Of a stretch of DNA of 36,952 nucleotides, positions 30,238 through 35,896 are shown in pieces. The DNA is from a virus. Every line of letters begins with the position of its first letter. Position 1 is the first letter of the stretch. Both the position numbers and the translations under genes were made by a program. Location of the stretch: IMG/VR virus record IMGVR_UViG_3300035703_002361, positions 1-36,952 of that record. One strand, given 5' to 3'. A model generated the notes under the pieces. It searched no databases. It was not told where the DNA came from and saw nothing but the letters and a program-made list of their open reading frames with translations.

Positions 30238-30668
30238 GCAACTGTTATTGTCAATGTACCACCTTTTGAAAATATTGGTGCATAAAAACTATCATAGTTG
30301 TAAATCAAACTATATTTATTTGTATAAAGTGGGTAAGATTTACCATTCATATTATCCCATATAATACCACCATTAACATCAGTATATAATGTATCATTCC
30401 AAATATCTAAACTTAATCCAGAAGTTGGATGTTGTCCAGGTGGAGTTGTAGATCTCCATGTTACATAATTAACTCCACTACCACTATATCTATTTACACT
30501 ATTTACAGTAAATAAAGAGGGAAGATTTGGAATCGAAGCAGATATAGTGAACCCAGTAGCAGCATTTACTGCAGTTGTACCTTCAACTGAAAACGTTACA
30601 GTCCATGCACTACCATCAGTTATTGCAGTACCTGTCCCAAGGGCCATTGTTACTGTTTTGATCGCCAT
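30234..30668 (-). CDS. Hypothetical protein, beta-rich, possible virion protein
   Basis: 144 residues, rich in Thr, Ser, Gly, Asn and Tyr, without charged helices (MAIKTVTMALGTGTAITDGS, VNYVTWRSTTPPGQHP, WDNMNGKSYPLYTNK). The composition is that of all-beta capsid-decoration or fibre proteins. There is no signal peptide or recognised domain. The gene follows a 40-aa membrane gene by 6 bp. The structural role is inferred from composition only. Confidence 0.65.
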   Translation of the reverse strand: MAIKTVTMALGTGTAITDGSAWTVTFSVEGTTAVNAATGFTISASIPNLPSLFTVNSVNRYSGSGVNYVTWRSTTPPGQHPTSGLSLDIWNDTLYTDVNGGIIWDNMNGKSYPLYTNKYSLIYNYDSFYAPIFSKGGTLTITVA

Positions 30669-30674
30669 ATTTCT

Positions 30675-30797
30675 TTATTTTTTGTCTATATTATGTATAA
30701 AAGCAATTCCCATTATAGGAAGAACAATTATACCAAATCCACAAAGTCCTAACCAAATTGGACTTGATGCAAGTGCTTCTACAGTGTGAAAAATCAT
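30675..30797 (-). CDS. Single-helix membrane micro-protein, 40 aa
   Basis: GGAGAGGAAG lies just before the ATG at 30795-30797, which overlaps the upstream stop (ATGA). The peptide is mainly one transmembrane helix (SPIWLGLCGFGIIVLPIMGI) with a short basic end (NIDKK). Function unknown. Confidence 0.65.
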   Translation of the reverse strand: MIFHTVEALASSPIWLGLCGFGIIVLPIMGIAFIHNIDKK

Positions 30798-31021
30798 CTT
30801 CCTCTCCAGTTTTTATATTCATAGTAAAAGTATTGGTCTACTTCATCCAAACCACTCAGAGGTGCGTGAACATCCCAGTAAGACCATTCAATACAAAACT
30901 GCCTAATGTTCATATCATTCACTGCAGTTTTTACTCCATACATTCTCGAAAATGCAGATGTGGCAAAGTTATATTTTTGTCTAATGTGCGGTTCCATTTC
31001 CCTTATAGTCTTCGGAATCAT
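30794..31021 (-). CDS. Hypothetical soluble protein, 75 aa
   Basis: The start MIPKTIREMEPHIRQKYNFA was chosen because GAGGAGG lies 5 nt before it; the 14 upstream codons overlap another gene. The sequence is aromatic-rich (WSYWDVHAPLSG, YFYYEYKNWRGR). It overlaps the 39-aa upstream gene in another frame and the 40-aa gene by 4 bp. No family is recognised. Confidence 0.65.
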   Translation of the reverse strand: MIPKTIREMEPHIRQKYNFATSAFSRMYGVKTAVNDMNIRQFCIEWSYWDVHAPLSGLDEVDQYFYYEYKNWRGR

Positions 31022-31100
31022 AGTATCCTCCTCGTGTTCCGAAATAGAGTGTAGATAATACAAAAGGAATTGCTACAAATAACAGTGCTTTACCTAACAT
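30981..31100 (-). CDS. Single-helix membrane micro-protein, 39 aa
   Basis: GGAGG lies 5 nt before the ATG at 31098-31100. The peptide begins MLGKALLFVAIPFVLSTLYF (one transmembrane helix), followed by GTRGGYYDSEDYKGN. It overlaps the gnd end by 11 bp and the next gene by 41 bp in another frame. Its good Shine-Dalgarno and topology support coding. Confidence 0.6.
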   Translation of the reverse strand: MLGKALLFVAIPFVLSTLYFGTRGGYYDSEDYKGNGTAH

Positions 31101-32124
31101 GGTGTCCTCCAAACATATAACGCATACCGTTCAGGATTTTTGCCCCGAATGATCCGAGATTGCGAGAATTAAATCTTTCAAATAGTGCCGTAGTAATAAC
31201 AGGAGCGGGAACCCCCAAGTCCACAGCGGCAGAAACAGTCCAACGACCCTCACCGCTATCGGATACGCCTCCAGAGAACTGTTTAAGGCTACCATCCCTG
31301 CGTAGCACATCAGCAGTAAGATCGAGTAACCAACTGCCAACCACGCTACCGCGACGCCATAACTCAGCCACCTCAGCAACATCAATATCATAACAATAAC
31401 TTTCTGGGTCTGCCATCGGCGCAACTTCAGCATCTCCTTCTCTGACATACTGTGCTCCGTTATTGGCATTCTTGAGAATATTGAATCCTTCAGCATATGC
31501 TTGCATAATGCCATACTCAATTCCATTATGAACCATCTTCACAAAGTGTCCTGCACCTGGACCACCACAATGTAACCAACCAAATTCTGCAGAGGTTACG
31601 TCCGAGTCAAATTGAGTCCTTGGGGCAGCGGTGATTCCTGGAGAGAGGGCATCAAAAATGCGCGAACAAGTGGCGACCGCAGTATTTCCGCCACCAACCA
31701 TAAGACAGTATCCACGATCCAAACCATAAACACCGCCGCTAGTACCACAATCAATATATTGGATACCAAGTTTTGCCAGACGTTCTGCTCTTTTCCTACT
31801 GTCTTTAAAATTGCTATTGCCATGATCAATAATAATATCTCCTTCACTACAATATCGTAGTAACTCATTGATTGTCTCCTCTACAGTTTCGGCAGGAACA
31901 ACCATCTGAAAAATTCCTGGTTGAGATCTACCATTTTTATTTTGCTTAACTACTTTAACAAGATTTTCAATAGTAGTTGAAATTCCATCCAGATATCCCT
32001 TTTCGTATGCTTCATTTGCTTTTTCATAATTTCTCCGATAACCCCAGACTTCTATTCCTGCTTTCATCATACGGCGAGACATACCTTCGCCCATTCTTCC
32101 AAGTCCAATTAGTCCTACTTTCAT
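31090..32124 (-). CDS. gnd: 6-phosphogluconate dehydrogenase, decarboxylating
   Basis: 344 residues, shorter than the ~470-aa Gnd of E. coli and nearer the short (GndA-like) form. GLIGLGRMGEGM is the dinucleotide site, IIDHGNSNFKDS and CGTSGGVYGLDRGYCLMVGG the substrate signature, and GHFVKMVHNGIEYG carries the catalytic Lys. It converts 6-phosphogluconate to ribulose-5-phosphate plus NAD(P)H in the oxidative pentose phosphate pathway; cyanophages use it to feed nucleotide synthesis. AGGAG precedes the ATG. GC content is clearly higher than that of the glycan operon, fitting acquisition from a bacterium. Confidence 0.93.
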   Translation of the reverse strand: MKVGLIGLGRMGEGMSRRMMKAGIEVWGYRRNYEKANEAYEKGYLDGISTTIENLVKVVKQNKNGRSQPGIFQMVVPAETVEETINELLRYCSEGDIIIDHGNSNFKDSRKRAERLAKLGIQYIDCGTSGGVYGLDRGYCLMVGGGNTAVATCSRIFDALSPGITAAPRTQFDSDVTSAEFGWLHCGGPGAGHFVKMVHNGIEYGIMQAYAEGFNILKNANNGAQYVREGDAEVAPMADPESYCYDIDVAEVAELWRRGSVVGSWLLDLTADVLRRDGSLKQFSGGVSDSGEGRWTVSAAVDLGVPAPVITTALFERFNSRNLGSFGAKILNGMRYMFGGHHVR

Positions 32125-32132
32125 ATAATCTC

Positions 32133-32225
32133 CTAATTCGGATATGCGTGATTAAGTCCCCAATAGATCCATAATCCAATAGTGGAACAATATATAATAG
32201 TTAGTGCAACAAGTGTTTTAGTCAT
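32133..32225 (-). CDS. 30-aa single-helix membrane peptide
   Basis: MTKTLVALTIIYCSTIGLWI plus YWGLNHAYPN: one transmembrane helix and a short aromatic tail. The start overlaps the upstream gene by 8 bp and the stop is 8 bp before gnd, with the gnd Shine-Dalgarno in the gap. Function unknown. Confidence 0.6.
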   Translation of the reverse strand: MTKTLVALTIIYCSTIGLWIYWGLNHAYPN

Positions 32226-32508
32226 CTTCTTCGTCCTCGTAACTAGAAGGTTCTTCAAATAATTCGTCTATCTTTTGTTGTAAAACTCTTTTTTGGAGTT
32301 GTTCAATGTCCTCTTCGGTGATTCTTAACACAAGTAACGGATCTCCTGCTTTAACATCGTTCATTTCTGGGTGCTTCACTTTTGGATTTTTTGAATATCC
32401 ATGATGAGCATTCATAATCATCCAACCTTGAAAAAACATAGAAACAGCGATCACCAAAAGAACAAACCAAGGAACTAGAAAGATTAGTTCAGAGTAATTT
32501 TGAGCCAT
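32218..32508 (-). CDS. Membrane-anchored protein with acidic tail, 96 aa
   Basis: MAQNYSELIFLVPWFVLLVI opens with one long transmembrane helix (about residues 7-31), then a soluble part (NAHHGYSKNPKVKHPEMNDV) with a helical, very acidic end (IDELFEEPSSYEDEEDD). It overlaps both neighbours (25 and 8 bp). No family is recognised; it may be a membrane adaptor. Confidence 0.7.
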   Translation of the reverse strand: MAQNYSELIFLVPWFVLLVIAVSMFFQGWMIMNAHHGYSKNPKVKHPEMNDVKAGDPLLVLRITEEDIEQLQKRVLQQKIDELFEEPSSYEDEEDD

Positions 32509-32690
32509 GGTAGTAATGGCGGAATTACACCTACAAGTCTCAACAGTCCCTCAGCAAATAAAGCAAGAACCACCCAACCGACGCACATACTAATGATAGA
32601 AGCATTGCGGTTGTGTCGTCGTATTGCTGCATCGATCATCTCCTGTACTTCAGAACGAGTTACATAATCATCGTCAAATGGTTCCATCAT
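32484..32690 (-). CDS. Small membrane protein, 68 aa
   Basis: A hydrophilic N-terminus (MMEPFDDDYVTRSEVQEMID, predicted helical) is followed by a hydrophobic C-terminal half (ISMCVGWVVLALFAEGLLRL, then VGVIPPLLPW). The ATG overlaps the upstream stop (ATGA). Function unknown. Confidence 0.65.
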   Translation of the reverse strand: MMEPFDDDYVTRSEVQEMIDAAIRRHNRNASIISMCVGWVVLALFAEGLLRLVGVIPPLLPWLKITLN

Positions 32691-32836
32691 TTTTCATCTC
32701 CAAGAAACTTTGCAAGAGGATCTCTTCGGGTTTTGACTATTTCAACTGCTCTCTTATAGAACATATTATCCATGTTCCCAGAAGATTCGAAGGTCTCCTT
32801 GATCTTCACCCAATTATCGTAGGTGTGCTGATCCAT
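32687..32836 (-). CDS. Small soluble protein, 49 aa
   Basis: The ATG is at 32834-32836. The product begins MDQHTYDNWVKIKETFESSG and has a charged, helical layout with no membrane segment, ending FLGDEK. It is the first gene of the small-gene chain leading to gnd and is coupled to the next by ATGA. Confidence 0.65.
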   Translation of the reverse strand: MDQHTYDNWVKIKETFESSGNMDNMFYKRAVEIVKTRRDPLAKFLGDEK

Positions 32837-32948
32837 AGGGTTTAGGTTGAATACTACTAGTTATGCTAGTCAGTATTTGGAGAGTGTCAACTTTGTGTTG
32901 ATTTCAAGAAAGTGCTTAAGACAATCTTAAATTTGTAATAATACTAAA
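32837..32948 (-). promoter_or_regulatory. Intergenic region with a possible promoter
   Basis: TTGACA (32885-32890, minus strand) is followed after 16 bp by TAGCAT (32863-32868), a weak -10 match. A start here would lead to the gnd block. The remainder of the 112-bp gap is A/T-rich without genes. Confidence 0.4.
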
Positions 32949-33031
32949 CGGAAAGAACAGGAATCGAACCTGCGAGGGCGTTAACCCCAGCCGCTTTCAA
33001 GGCGGTGTCCTCGACCAACCGGACTCTTTCC
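32949..33031 (-). tRNA. tRNA-Ser (anticodon UGA)
   Basis: Acceptor GGAAAGA/TCTTTCC, anticodon arm CCGC/GCGG with loop containing TGA, a long variable arm (GGGGTTAACGCCC) typical of Ser, T-arm CAGGT-TCGATTC-type stem, and discriminator G. It reads UCA and other UCN codons. Confidence 0.92.
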
Positions 33032-33042
33032 AAAATAAGTCC

Positions 33043-33300
33043 TCAACGGACTTCAAAATCTAATCGTCTAACTTTACGCTGACGACGTGCTTCTTGCCAC
33101 TGAATATCTTCATTGGTAAGAACACCAGATTTTGTTTTTGCATGATAAGAGTTTAGCATAACAACATTAGATAAGTCAACTGCTGAGATCTTATCACCAC
33201 GAATTGTTGCCATATTAGGGCAACCACATGATACAGTTTTACTATGATGCCCTTCAATCTCCTTACCACAGGAGCGACATCTGATTCTTAAATTTTCCAT
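33043..33300 (-). CDS. Zinc-ribbon hypothetical protein, 85 aa
   Basis: CRSCGKEIEGHHSKTVSCGC holds two cysteine pairs separated by a His-containing stretch, a probable zinc ribbon at the N-terminus (residues 8-28). The remainder is basic at the C-terminus (EARRQRKVRRLDFEVR), suggesting nucleic-acid binding. It lies 11 bp before tRNA-Ser. Cyanomyoviruses commonly have such small zinc proteins; the specific role is unknown. Confidence 0.75.
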   Translation of the reverse strand: MENLRIRCRSCGKEIEGHHSKTVSCGCPNMATIRGDKISAVDLSNVVMLNSYHAKTKSGVLTNEDIQWQEARRQRKVRRLDFEVR

Positions 33301-33327
33301 TTCTAATCAATCAATTAAATATCAGTA

Positions 33328-33891
33328 TTATTGAATTTGAGGTTGTACAGGTTGTTCTTGTGGAGGTACTTCAGTTGCAACATCCTCTATAGACATTTTT
33401 TGAGATTTTTCGGTTATTGAACGCAACATCCATACAAACTTACCGTGAGATTCCATTAAATCTTGAAGAATATTTTCGGTTGAATATGACCTTTGTTCTC
33501 CAGCTGCTTCAGATGCTTCCGTTAAAAGTTCCAAAAAGATCAAATTATCTGCAAGAAGTCTTTTAACCATATCTTCCGCTTTCACAACTGGTTTGCCTGG
33601 AACAATTTGTTTTTGTCCAAGTTCATCAATTTGAACAATATCCGAACCTTGACCAACTGTAGAAACCTCTACAATTCTTGTAAGAGTTCCAACTGGGCGA
33701 ATATTCAAAAATCTCATATGTTCTGCAAGACGATCAATCTCTGCAAACATATCCTCATACTGTTGACCAAACAAAGTATGAAGTTGTTGAAAATCAGTAC
33801 CTATAACATTCCAATGAAAAACCCAAGTCTTATGAAATAAGACAAAAAGATTTGAATGAATATCACTTAATAATTTGTATAAACCTTCCAT
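33328..33891 (-). CDS. Dps-like ferritin (DNA/peroxide protection protein)
   Basis: 187 residues, a four-helix Dps core plus a proline/glutamine-rich C-terminal tail (PPQEQPVQPQIQ). FHWNVIGTDFQQLHTLFGQQ and EIDRLAEHMR carry the ferroxidase ligands H26, H38, D53 and E57. The fifth usual acidic ligand (Asp47 in Listeria Dps) is replaced by G42, so iron oxidation may be weakened. Dps proteins bind iron and protect DNA from peroxide. A T4-type late promoter with an inverted repeat lies directly upstream, so it is probably expressed late and may enter virions. Confidence 0.82.
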   Translation of the reverse strand: MEGLYKLLSDIHSNLFVLFHKTWVFHWNVIGTDFQQLHTLFGQQYEDMFAEIDRLAEHMRFLNIRPVGTLTRIVEVSTVGQGSDIVQIDELGQKQIVPGKPVVKAEDMVKRLLADNLIFLELLTEASEAAGEQRSYSTENILQDLMESHGKFVWMLRSITEKSQKMSIEDVATEVPPQEQPVQPQIQ

Positions 33892-33897
33892 CTAACC

Positions 33898-33919
33898 AAA
33901 TACTTTTGAAGTATTTATA
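33898..33919 (-). promoter_or_regulatory. Late promoter and inverted repeat before dps-like gene
   Basis: TATAAATA (33912-33919, minus strand) overlaps an 8-bp perfect inverted repeat AAATACTT-3 nt-AAGTATTT (33898-33916), ending 6 nt before the ATG. A late start near 33905 would remove the first arm. Confidence 0.65.
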
Positions 33920-33920
33920 A

Positions 33921-33992
33921 TGGGCGATACTGGATTCGAACCAGTGACTTCACACTTGTAAGGAGCGCACTCTACCGCTGAGTTAATCGCCC
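33921..33992 (-). tRNA. tRNA-Val (anticodon UAC)
   Basis: Acceptor GGGCGAT/ATCGCCC, D-stem ACTC/GAGT, anticodon stem CGCTC/GTGTG with loop CTTACAA (TAC), T-arm ACTGG-TTCGAAT-CCAGT, discriminator A. One U:U mismatch occurs in the anticodon stem (30:40). Confidence 0.9.
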
Positions 33993-33998
33993 GAAAAG

Positions 33999-34163
33999 TC
34001 AAGATTGACTCATCAGATATTCTACAGTATTTGCTACATCATTCATAGCATCACGAAGATTTTCTCTTTGACCTGACTCTTGTTTAATGATAGGTCTATG
34101 GTCGTCAGTCAAAGTCCAACGCCATTGATTCATATCCTTACAATACCAAAGATTAATTTTCAT
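33999..34163 (-). CDS. Conserved-looking small soluble protein, 54 aa
   Basis: The product begins MKINLWYCKDMNQWRWTLTD, with a compact beta start and helical end (LRDAMNDVANTVEYLMSQS). The ATG lies 11 bp inside the upstream gene, whose end carries its ribosome-binding region. It stops 6 bp before tRNA-Val. Function unknown. Confidence 0.65.
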   Translation of the reverse strand: MKINLWYCKDMNQWRWTLTDDHRPIIKQESGQRENLRDAMNDVANTVEYLMSQS

Positions 34164-34308
34164 TTTTGGAATATTCCAGTTTAATCCAATTAATCAGGGC
34201 ATTCAATTCCATCTTTTTTTCTTCAGTAAAATCAAATTGTTTATTGAAGAGATAAAAATCAAGTGCCTCAAGAGCAACCTGTCTATCACGTTGGGAAATA
34301 AGAGACAT
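34153..34308 (-). CDS. Small helical protein, 51 aa
   Basis: AGGAG lies 4 nt before the ATG at 34306-34308. The product (MSLISQRDRQVALEALDFYL and onward) is entirely helical and charged. Its promoter (34330-34358) is just upstream, making it the first gene of the chain to tRNA-Val and dps. Function unknown. Confidence 0.65.
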   Translation of the reverse strand: MSLISQRDRQVALEALDFYLFNKQFDFTEEKKMELNALINWIKLEYSKNEN

Positions 34309-34329
34309 AAAACTCCTAACTCGTTACTT

Positions 34330-34358
34330 ATAATACAATAAAAAAGGGGGTTTGTCAA
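34330..34358 (-). promoter_or_regulatory. Sigma70-type promoter inside a terminator
   Basis: On the minus strand: TTGACA (34353-34358), 17-bp spacer, TATTAT (34330-34335). The -35 forms the loop and inner stem of the terminator at 34340-34363. Confidence 0.75.
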
Positions 34359-34363
34359 CCCCC
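34340..34363 (-). terminator. Intrinsic terminator of the outer-membrane-like gene
   Basis: On the minus strand GGGGGTT-GACA-AACCCCC (7-bp perfect stem, 34346-34363) is followed by six T. It lies 22 bp after the gene stop. Confidence 0.85.
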
Positions 34364-34385
34364 AATTTACACTATGTAGTGATTA

Positions 34386-34757
34386 TCAGAAGGCGTAACG
34401 AACTTTCAGTTCACCACCAAGAGCAAAGATTTCAGAATCAAAACTATGCTCACCTGCGACTTTGGCTTTGATAGAAACGCTTTCTCCTACAGGAAAAGTA
34501 GCACCGAGTTCGCCAACGGCAACTGCTTCGTTACCGAGACCAACATTATTCCACTCATAACCAGGACCAATCTCAGCAAAGAGAGTGATGCCACTATCAA
34601 GTTTCTGCTCATAACCAACACGCAGTTCAGTTTGAGCGCCAGTATAATCACCATCAACAATGGCACCAGTAGTCTTGCTTTCAACATAAGGGCCAGCAAA
34701 TGCAGCCGAAGCAAGGAAAGGAGTTGCAGCAACAGCTGCGATTGCGGATTTAAACAT
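34386..34757 (-). CDS. Secreted outer-membrane-like beta protein, 123 aa
   Basis: The start MFKSAIAAVAATPFLASAAF was chosen because GAGG lies about 8 nt before it and it begins a standard signal peptide (cleavage likely after AFA-G, near residue 21). The mature ~100 residues alternate polar and hydrophobic residues in strands (TELRVGYEQ, ITLFAEIGPGYEW, VSIKAKVAGEHSF, GELKVRYAF) and end in Phe, as outer-membrane barrels do. It may insert into the host outer membrane, for example to alter receptors or block superinfection; this is inference. It has its own promoter, a hairpin-containing leader and a terminator. Confidence 0.75.
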   Translation of the reverse strand: MFKSAIAAVAATPFLASAAFAGPYVESKTTGAIVDGDYTGAQTELRVGYEQKLDSGITLFAEIGPGYEWNNVGLGNEAVAVGELGATFPVGESVSIKAKVAGEHSFDSEIFALGGELKVRYAF

Positions 34758-34778
34758 AATAGTACCTCTATATTTTCT

Positions 34779-34819
34779 CGCAGAGTTTTCTGCGGATGTA
34801 AGGAGTTTCGACAAACTCC
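34779..34819 (-). promoter_or_regulatory. 5' leader with two hairpins before the outer-membrane-like gene
   Basis: Two perfect inverted repeats: GGAGTTT-CGAC-AAACTCC (34802-34819) and CGCAGA-GTTT-TCTGCG (34779-34794). They lie in the ~110-nt leader between promoter and Shine-Dalgarno. Confidence 0.5.
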
Positions 34820-34872
34820 GTTTAATTCAGTGACTCAACGAGTATTTGAGGTTTCATCACTTGAATATATTT

Positions 34873-34902
34873 ATTTTAACATTATCTTTAGGATTATGTC
34901 AA
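34873..34902 (-). promoter_or_regulatory. Sigma70-type promoter of the outer-membrane-like gene
   Basis: On the minus strand: TTGACA (34897-34902), 18-bp spacer, TAAAAT (34873-34878). A late-like AATAAATA (34868-34875) overlaps the -10, so the gene may be read both early and late. Confidence 0.65.
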
Positions 34903-34929
34903 GGGGATGGTTAACCGAATTTTTTTATA

Positions 34930-35000
34930 AGCGAAATACGGGATTTGAACCCGTGACACCAACTTGGAAGGATGGGATGTTACCACTACACCAATTTCGC
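34930..35000 (-). tRNA. tRNA-Gly (anticodon UCC)
   Basis: Acceptor GCGAAAT/ATTTCGC, D-stem GTGT/ACAT, anticodon stem CCATC/GTTGG with loop CTTCCAA (TCC), T-arm ACGGG-TTCAAAT-CCCGT, discriminator U. One U:U mismatch at 30:40, as in tRNA-Val. Confidence 0.9.
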
Positions 35001-35005
35001 AAGAT

Positions 35006-35021
35006 GGGGGATTTCTCCCCC
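35006..35021 (-). other. Perfect hairpin upstream of tRNA-Gly
   Basis: GGGGGA-TTTC-TCCCCC (6-bp stem) lies 5 bp from the tRNA 5' end, in the leader from the 35049-35077 promoter. There is no T-run behind it, so it is more likely a processing signal than a terminator. Confidence 0.4.
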
Positions 35022-35048
35022 AGCACTTCCTTTCACACGGATAAGGAA

Positions 35049-35077
35049 AGTATAAGACATAATGAGTATTATGTCAA
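35049..35077 (-). promoter_or_regulatory. Sigma70-type promoter before tRNA-Gly
   Basis: On the minus strand: TTGACA (35072-35077), 17-bp spacer, TATACT (35049-35054). The -35 begins 2 bp after the end of tRNA-Thr. Confidence 0.75.
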
Positions 35078-35078
35078 G

Positions 35079-35152
35079 AGCCCCCAGCGAGGATTTGCAC
35101 CCGCGACTATCGCTTACAAGGCGATTATTTTAACTGCTAAAACTATGGGGGC
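35079..35152 (-). tRNA. tRNA-Thr (anticodon UGU), structurally unusual
   Basis: Acceptor GCCCCCA/TGGGGGC and anticodon arm ATCGC-CTTGTAA-GCGAT are perfect. The D-loop (AGCAGTT) lacks the G18-G19 pair, and the T-loop is TGCAAAT instead of TTC-x-A, with a bulged U on the 3' side of the T-stem. Tertiary D-loop/T-loop contacts would be weakened. The 5' end is almost at the predicted transcription start. Confidence 0.75.
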
Positions 35153-35160
35153 AGTAAAGT

Positions 35161-35189
35161 ATTATAAGTAAATAAAATTTATTTGTCAA
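35161..35189 (-). promoter_or_regulatory. Sigma70-type promoter of tRNA-Thr
   Basis: On the minus strand: TTGACA (35184-35189), 17-bp spacer, TATAAT (35161-35166). The -35 lies in the last codons of the HNH gene, and transcription should start within 1-3 nt of the tRNA 5' end. Confidence 0.8.
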
Positions 35190-35775
35190 GAGATCGATGA
35201 TAATCCTTTTTTGCTCTTTCTCTTCTTTCCACTCTACCATTTCCCATATTTTTTCCCTTATATGTAGGAGTTTGGGAATGGCAATTTGGACATAATAAAG
35301 AAAGATTAGTTTCAGAATTATTGTAAGCATTGCCATCAATATGCTCTAGTTCTAAAACTATTGGTTTATTCATCCAGTCAATAATTCCACAATTCCAACA
35401 TCCAGACTTTTGTTCAGACAGATATCTTTTTATCAAAGTTTTTCCTGGATATATTCCAGCATCTTTCCACATAGAAAGACTTATTTGGGTTTTGCGTTTA
35501 GACTGACATTTTGCTCCACAATATGTGGATTTTTTTGATTTACACTCAACTCCACATACTATACATTTAGATTTTGTTTTTCCTCTTTTTTTGTTGTTAT
35601 AAGAAGCAGAGCAACTAGAAGAGCAAAAAACATTTGTATGTCTTTTCTCATAAGGAACTATATTATTACATTCCTTACAATATTTTGGAGCATTTAAATA
35701 CTTTTCAAGATATTTTTGTTTGGTATTTTTTGCCCACTCTTCCATTGCCTTTTTATGTCTATTAGAAGTTCCCAT
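35179..35775 (-). CDS. Zinc-finger HNH homing endonuclease
   Basis: 198 residues. Three cysteine-rich zinc sites in series (YCKECNN with FCSSSC; CIVCGVEC with YCGAKC; CWNCGI with LLCPNC) precede and frame the HNH core LELEHIDGNAYNNSETNLSL and CHSQTPTYKGKN. It would make a site-specific nick or break. It sits between tRNA-Asn and tRNA-Thr, a usual landing place. A late promoter TATAAATA lies 24 bp before the ATG, as in the other HNH gene. The N-terminus is basic and helical (HKKAMEEWAKNTKQKYLEKY). Confidence 0.85.
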   Translation of the reverse strand: MGTSNRHKKAMEEWAKNTKQKYLEKYLNAPKYCKECNNIVPYEKRHTNVFCSSSCSASYNNKKRGKTKSKCIVCGVECKSKKSTYCGAKCQSKRKTQISLSMWKDAGIYPGKTLIKRYLSEQKSGCWNCGIIDWMNKPIVLELEHIDGNAYNNSETNLSLLCPNCHSQTPTYKGKNMGNGRVERRERAKKDYHRSLDK

Positions 35776-35798
35776 AAACTATATCAAGTGCTCATTAT

Positions 35799-35806
35799 TA
35801 TTTATA
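35799..35806 (-). promoter_or_regulatory. Late promoter of the second HNH gene
   Basis: TATAAATA on the minus strand, 24 bp before the ATG. The surrounding TTTTTATAAATAATA is shared exactly with the late promoter of the other HNH gene (30189-30196). Confidence 0.65.
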
Positions 35807-35816
35807 AAAAGGCAAA

Positions 35817-35888
35817 CTCCGAGTGTCAGAATCGAACTGACCTATAACAAATTAACAGTTTGCTCCCACACCTTGTGGGTTACTCGGA
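35817..35888 (-). tRNA. tRNA-Asn (anticodon GUU)
   Basis: Acceptor TCCGAGT/ACTCGGA, D-stem CCCA/TGGG, anticodon stem GCAAA/TTTGT with loop CTGTTAA (GTT), T-arm GTCAG-TTCGATT-CTGAC, discriminator G. It reads AAC and AAU. Confidence 0.92.
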
Positions 35889-35896
35889 ATAAGTGT

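Noticed and set aside
31131-31526. 131-codon minus-strand frame inside gnd
   Set aside because: It is in another frame of a strongly supported 6-phosphogluconate dehydrogenase, with no ribosome site or recognisable product.
34487-34732. Leucine-rich 81-codon frame inside the outer-membrane-like gene
   Set aside because: The low-complexity Leu/Val content arises from out-of-frame reading of the Ala/Gly/Thr-rich real gene, which has a signal peptide and ribosome site.
34446-35171. A 241-codon plus-strand open frame
   Set aside because: It lies antisense to the signal-peptide gene and runs across tRNA-Gly and tRNA-Thr. It has no ribosome site, and its sequence is the reverse reading of known features.
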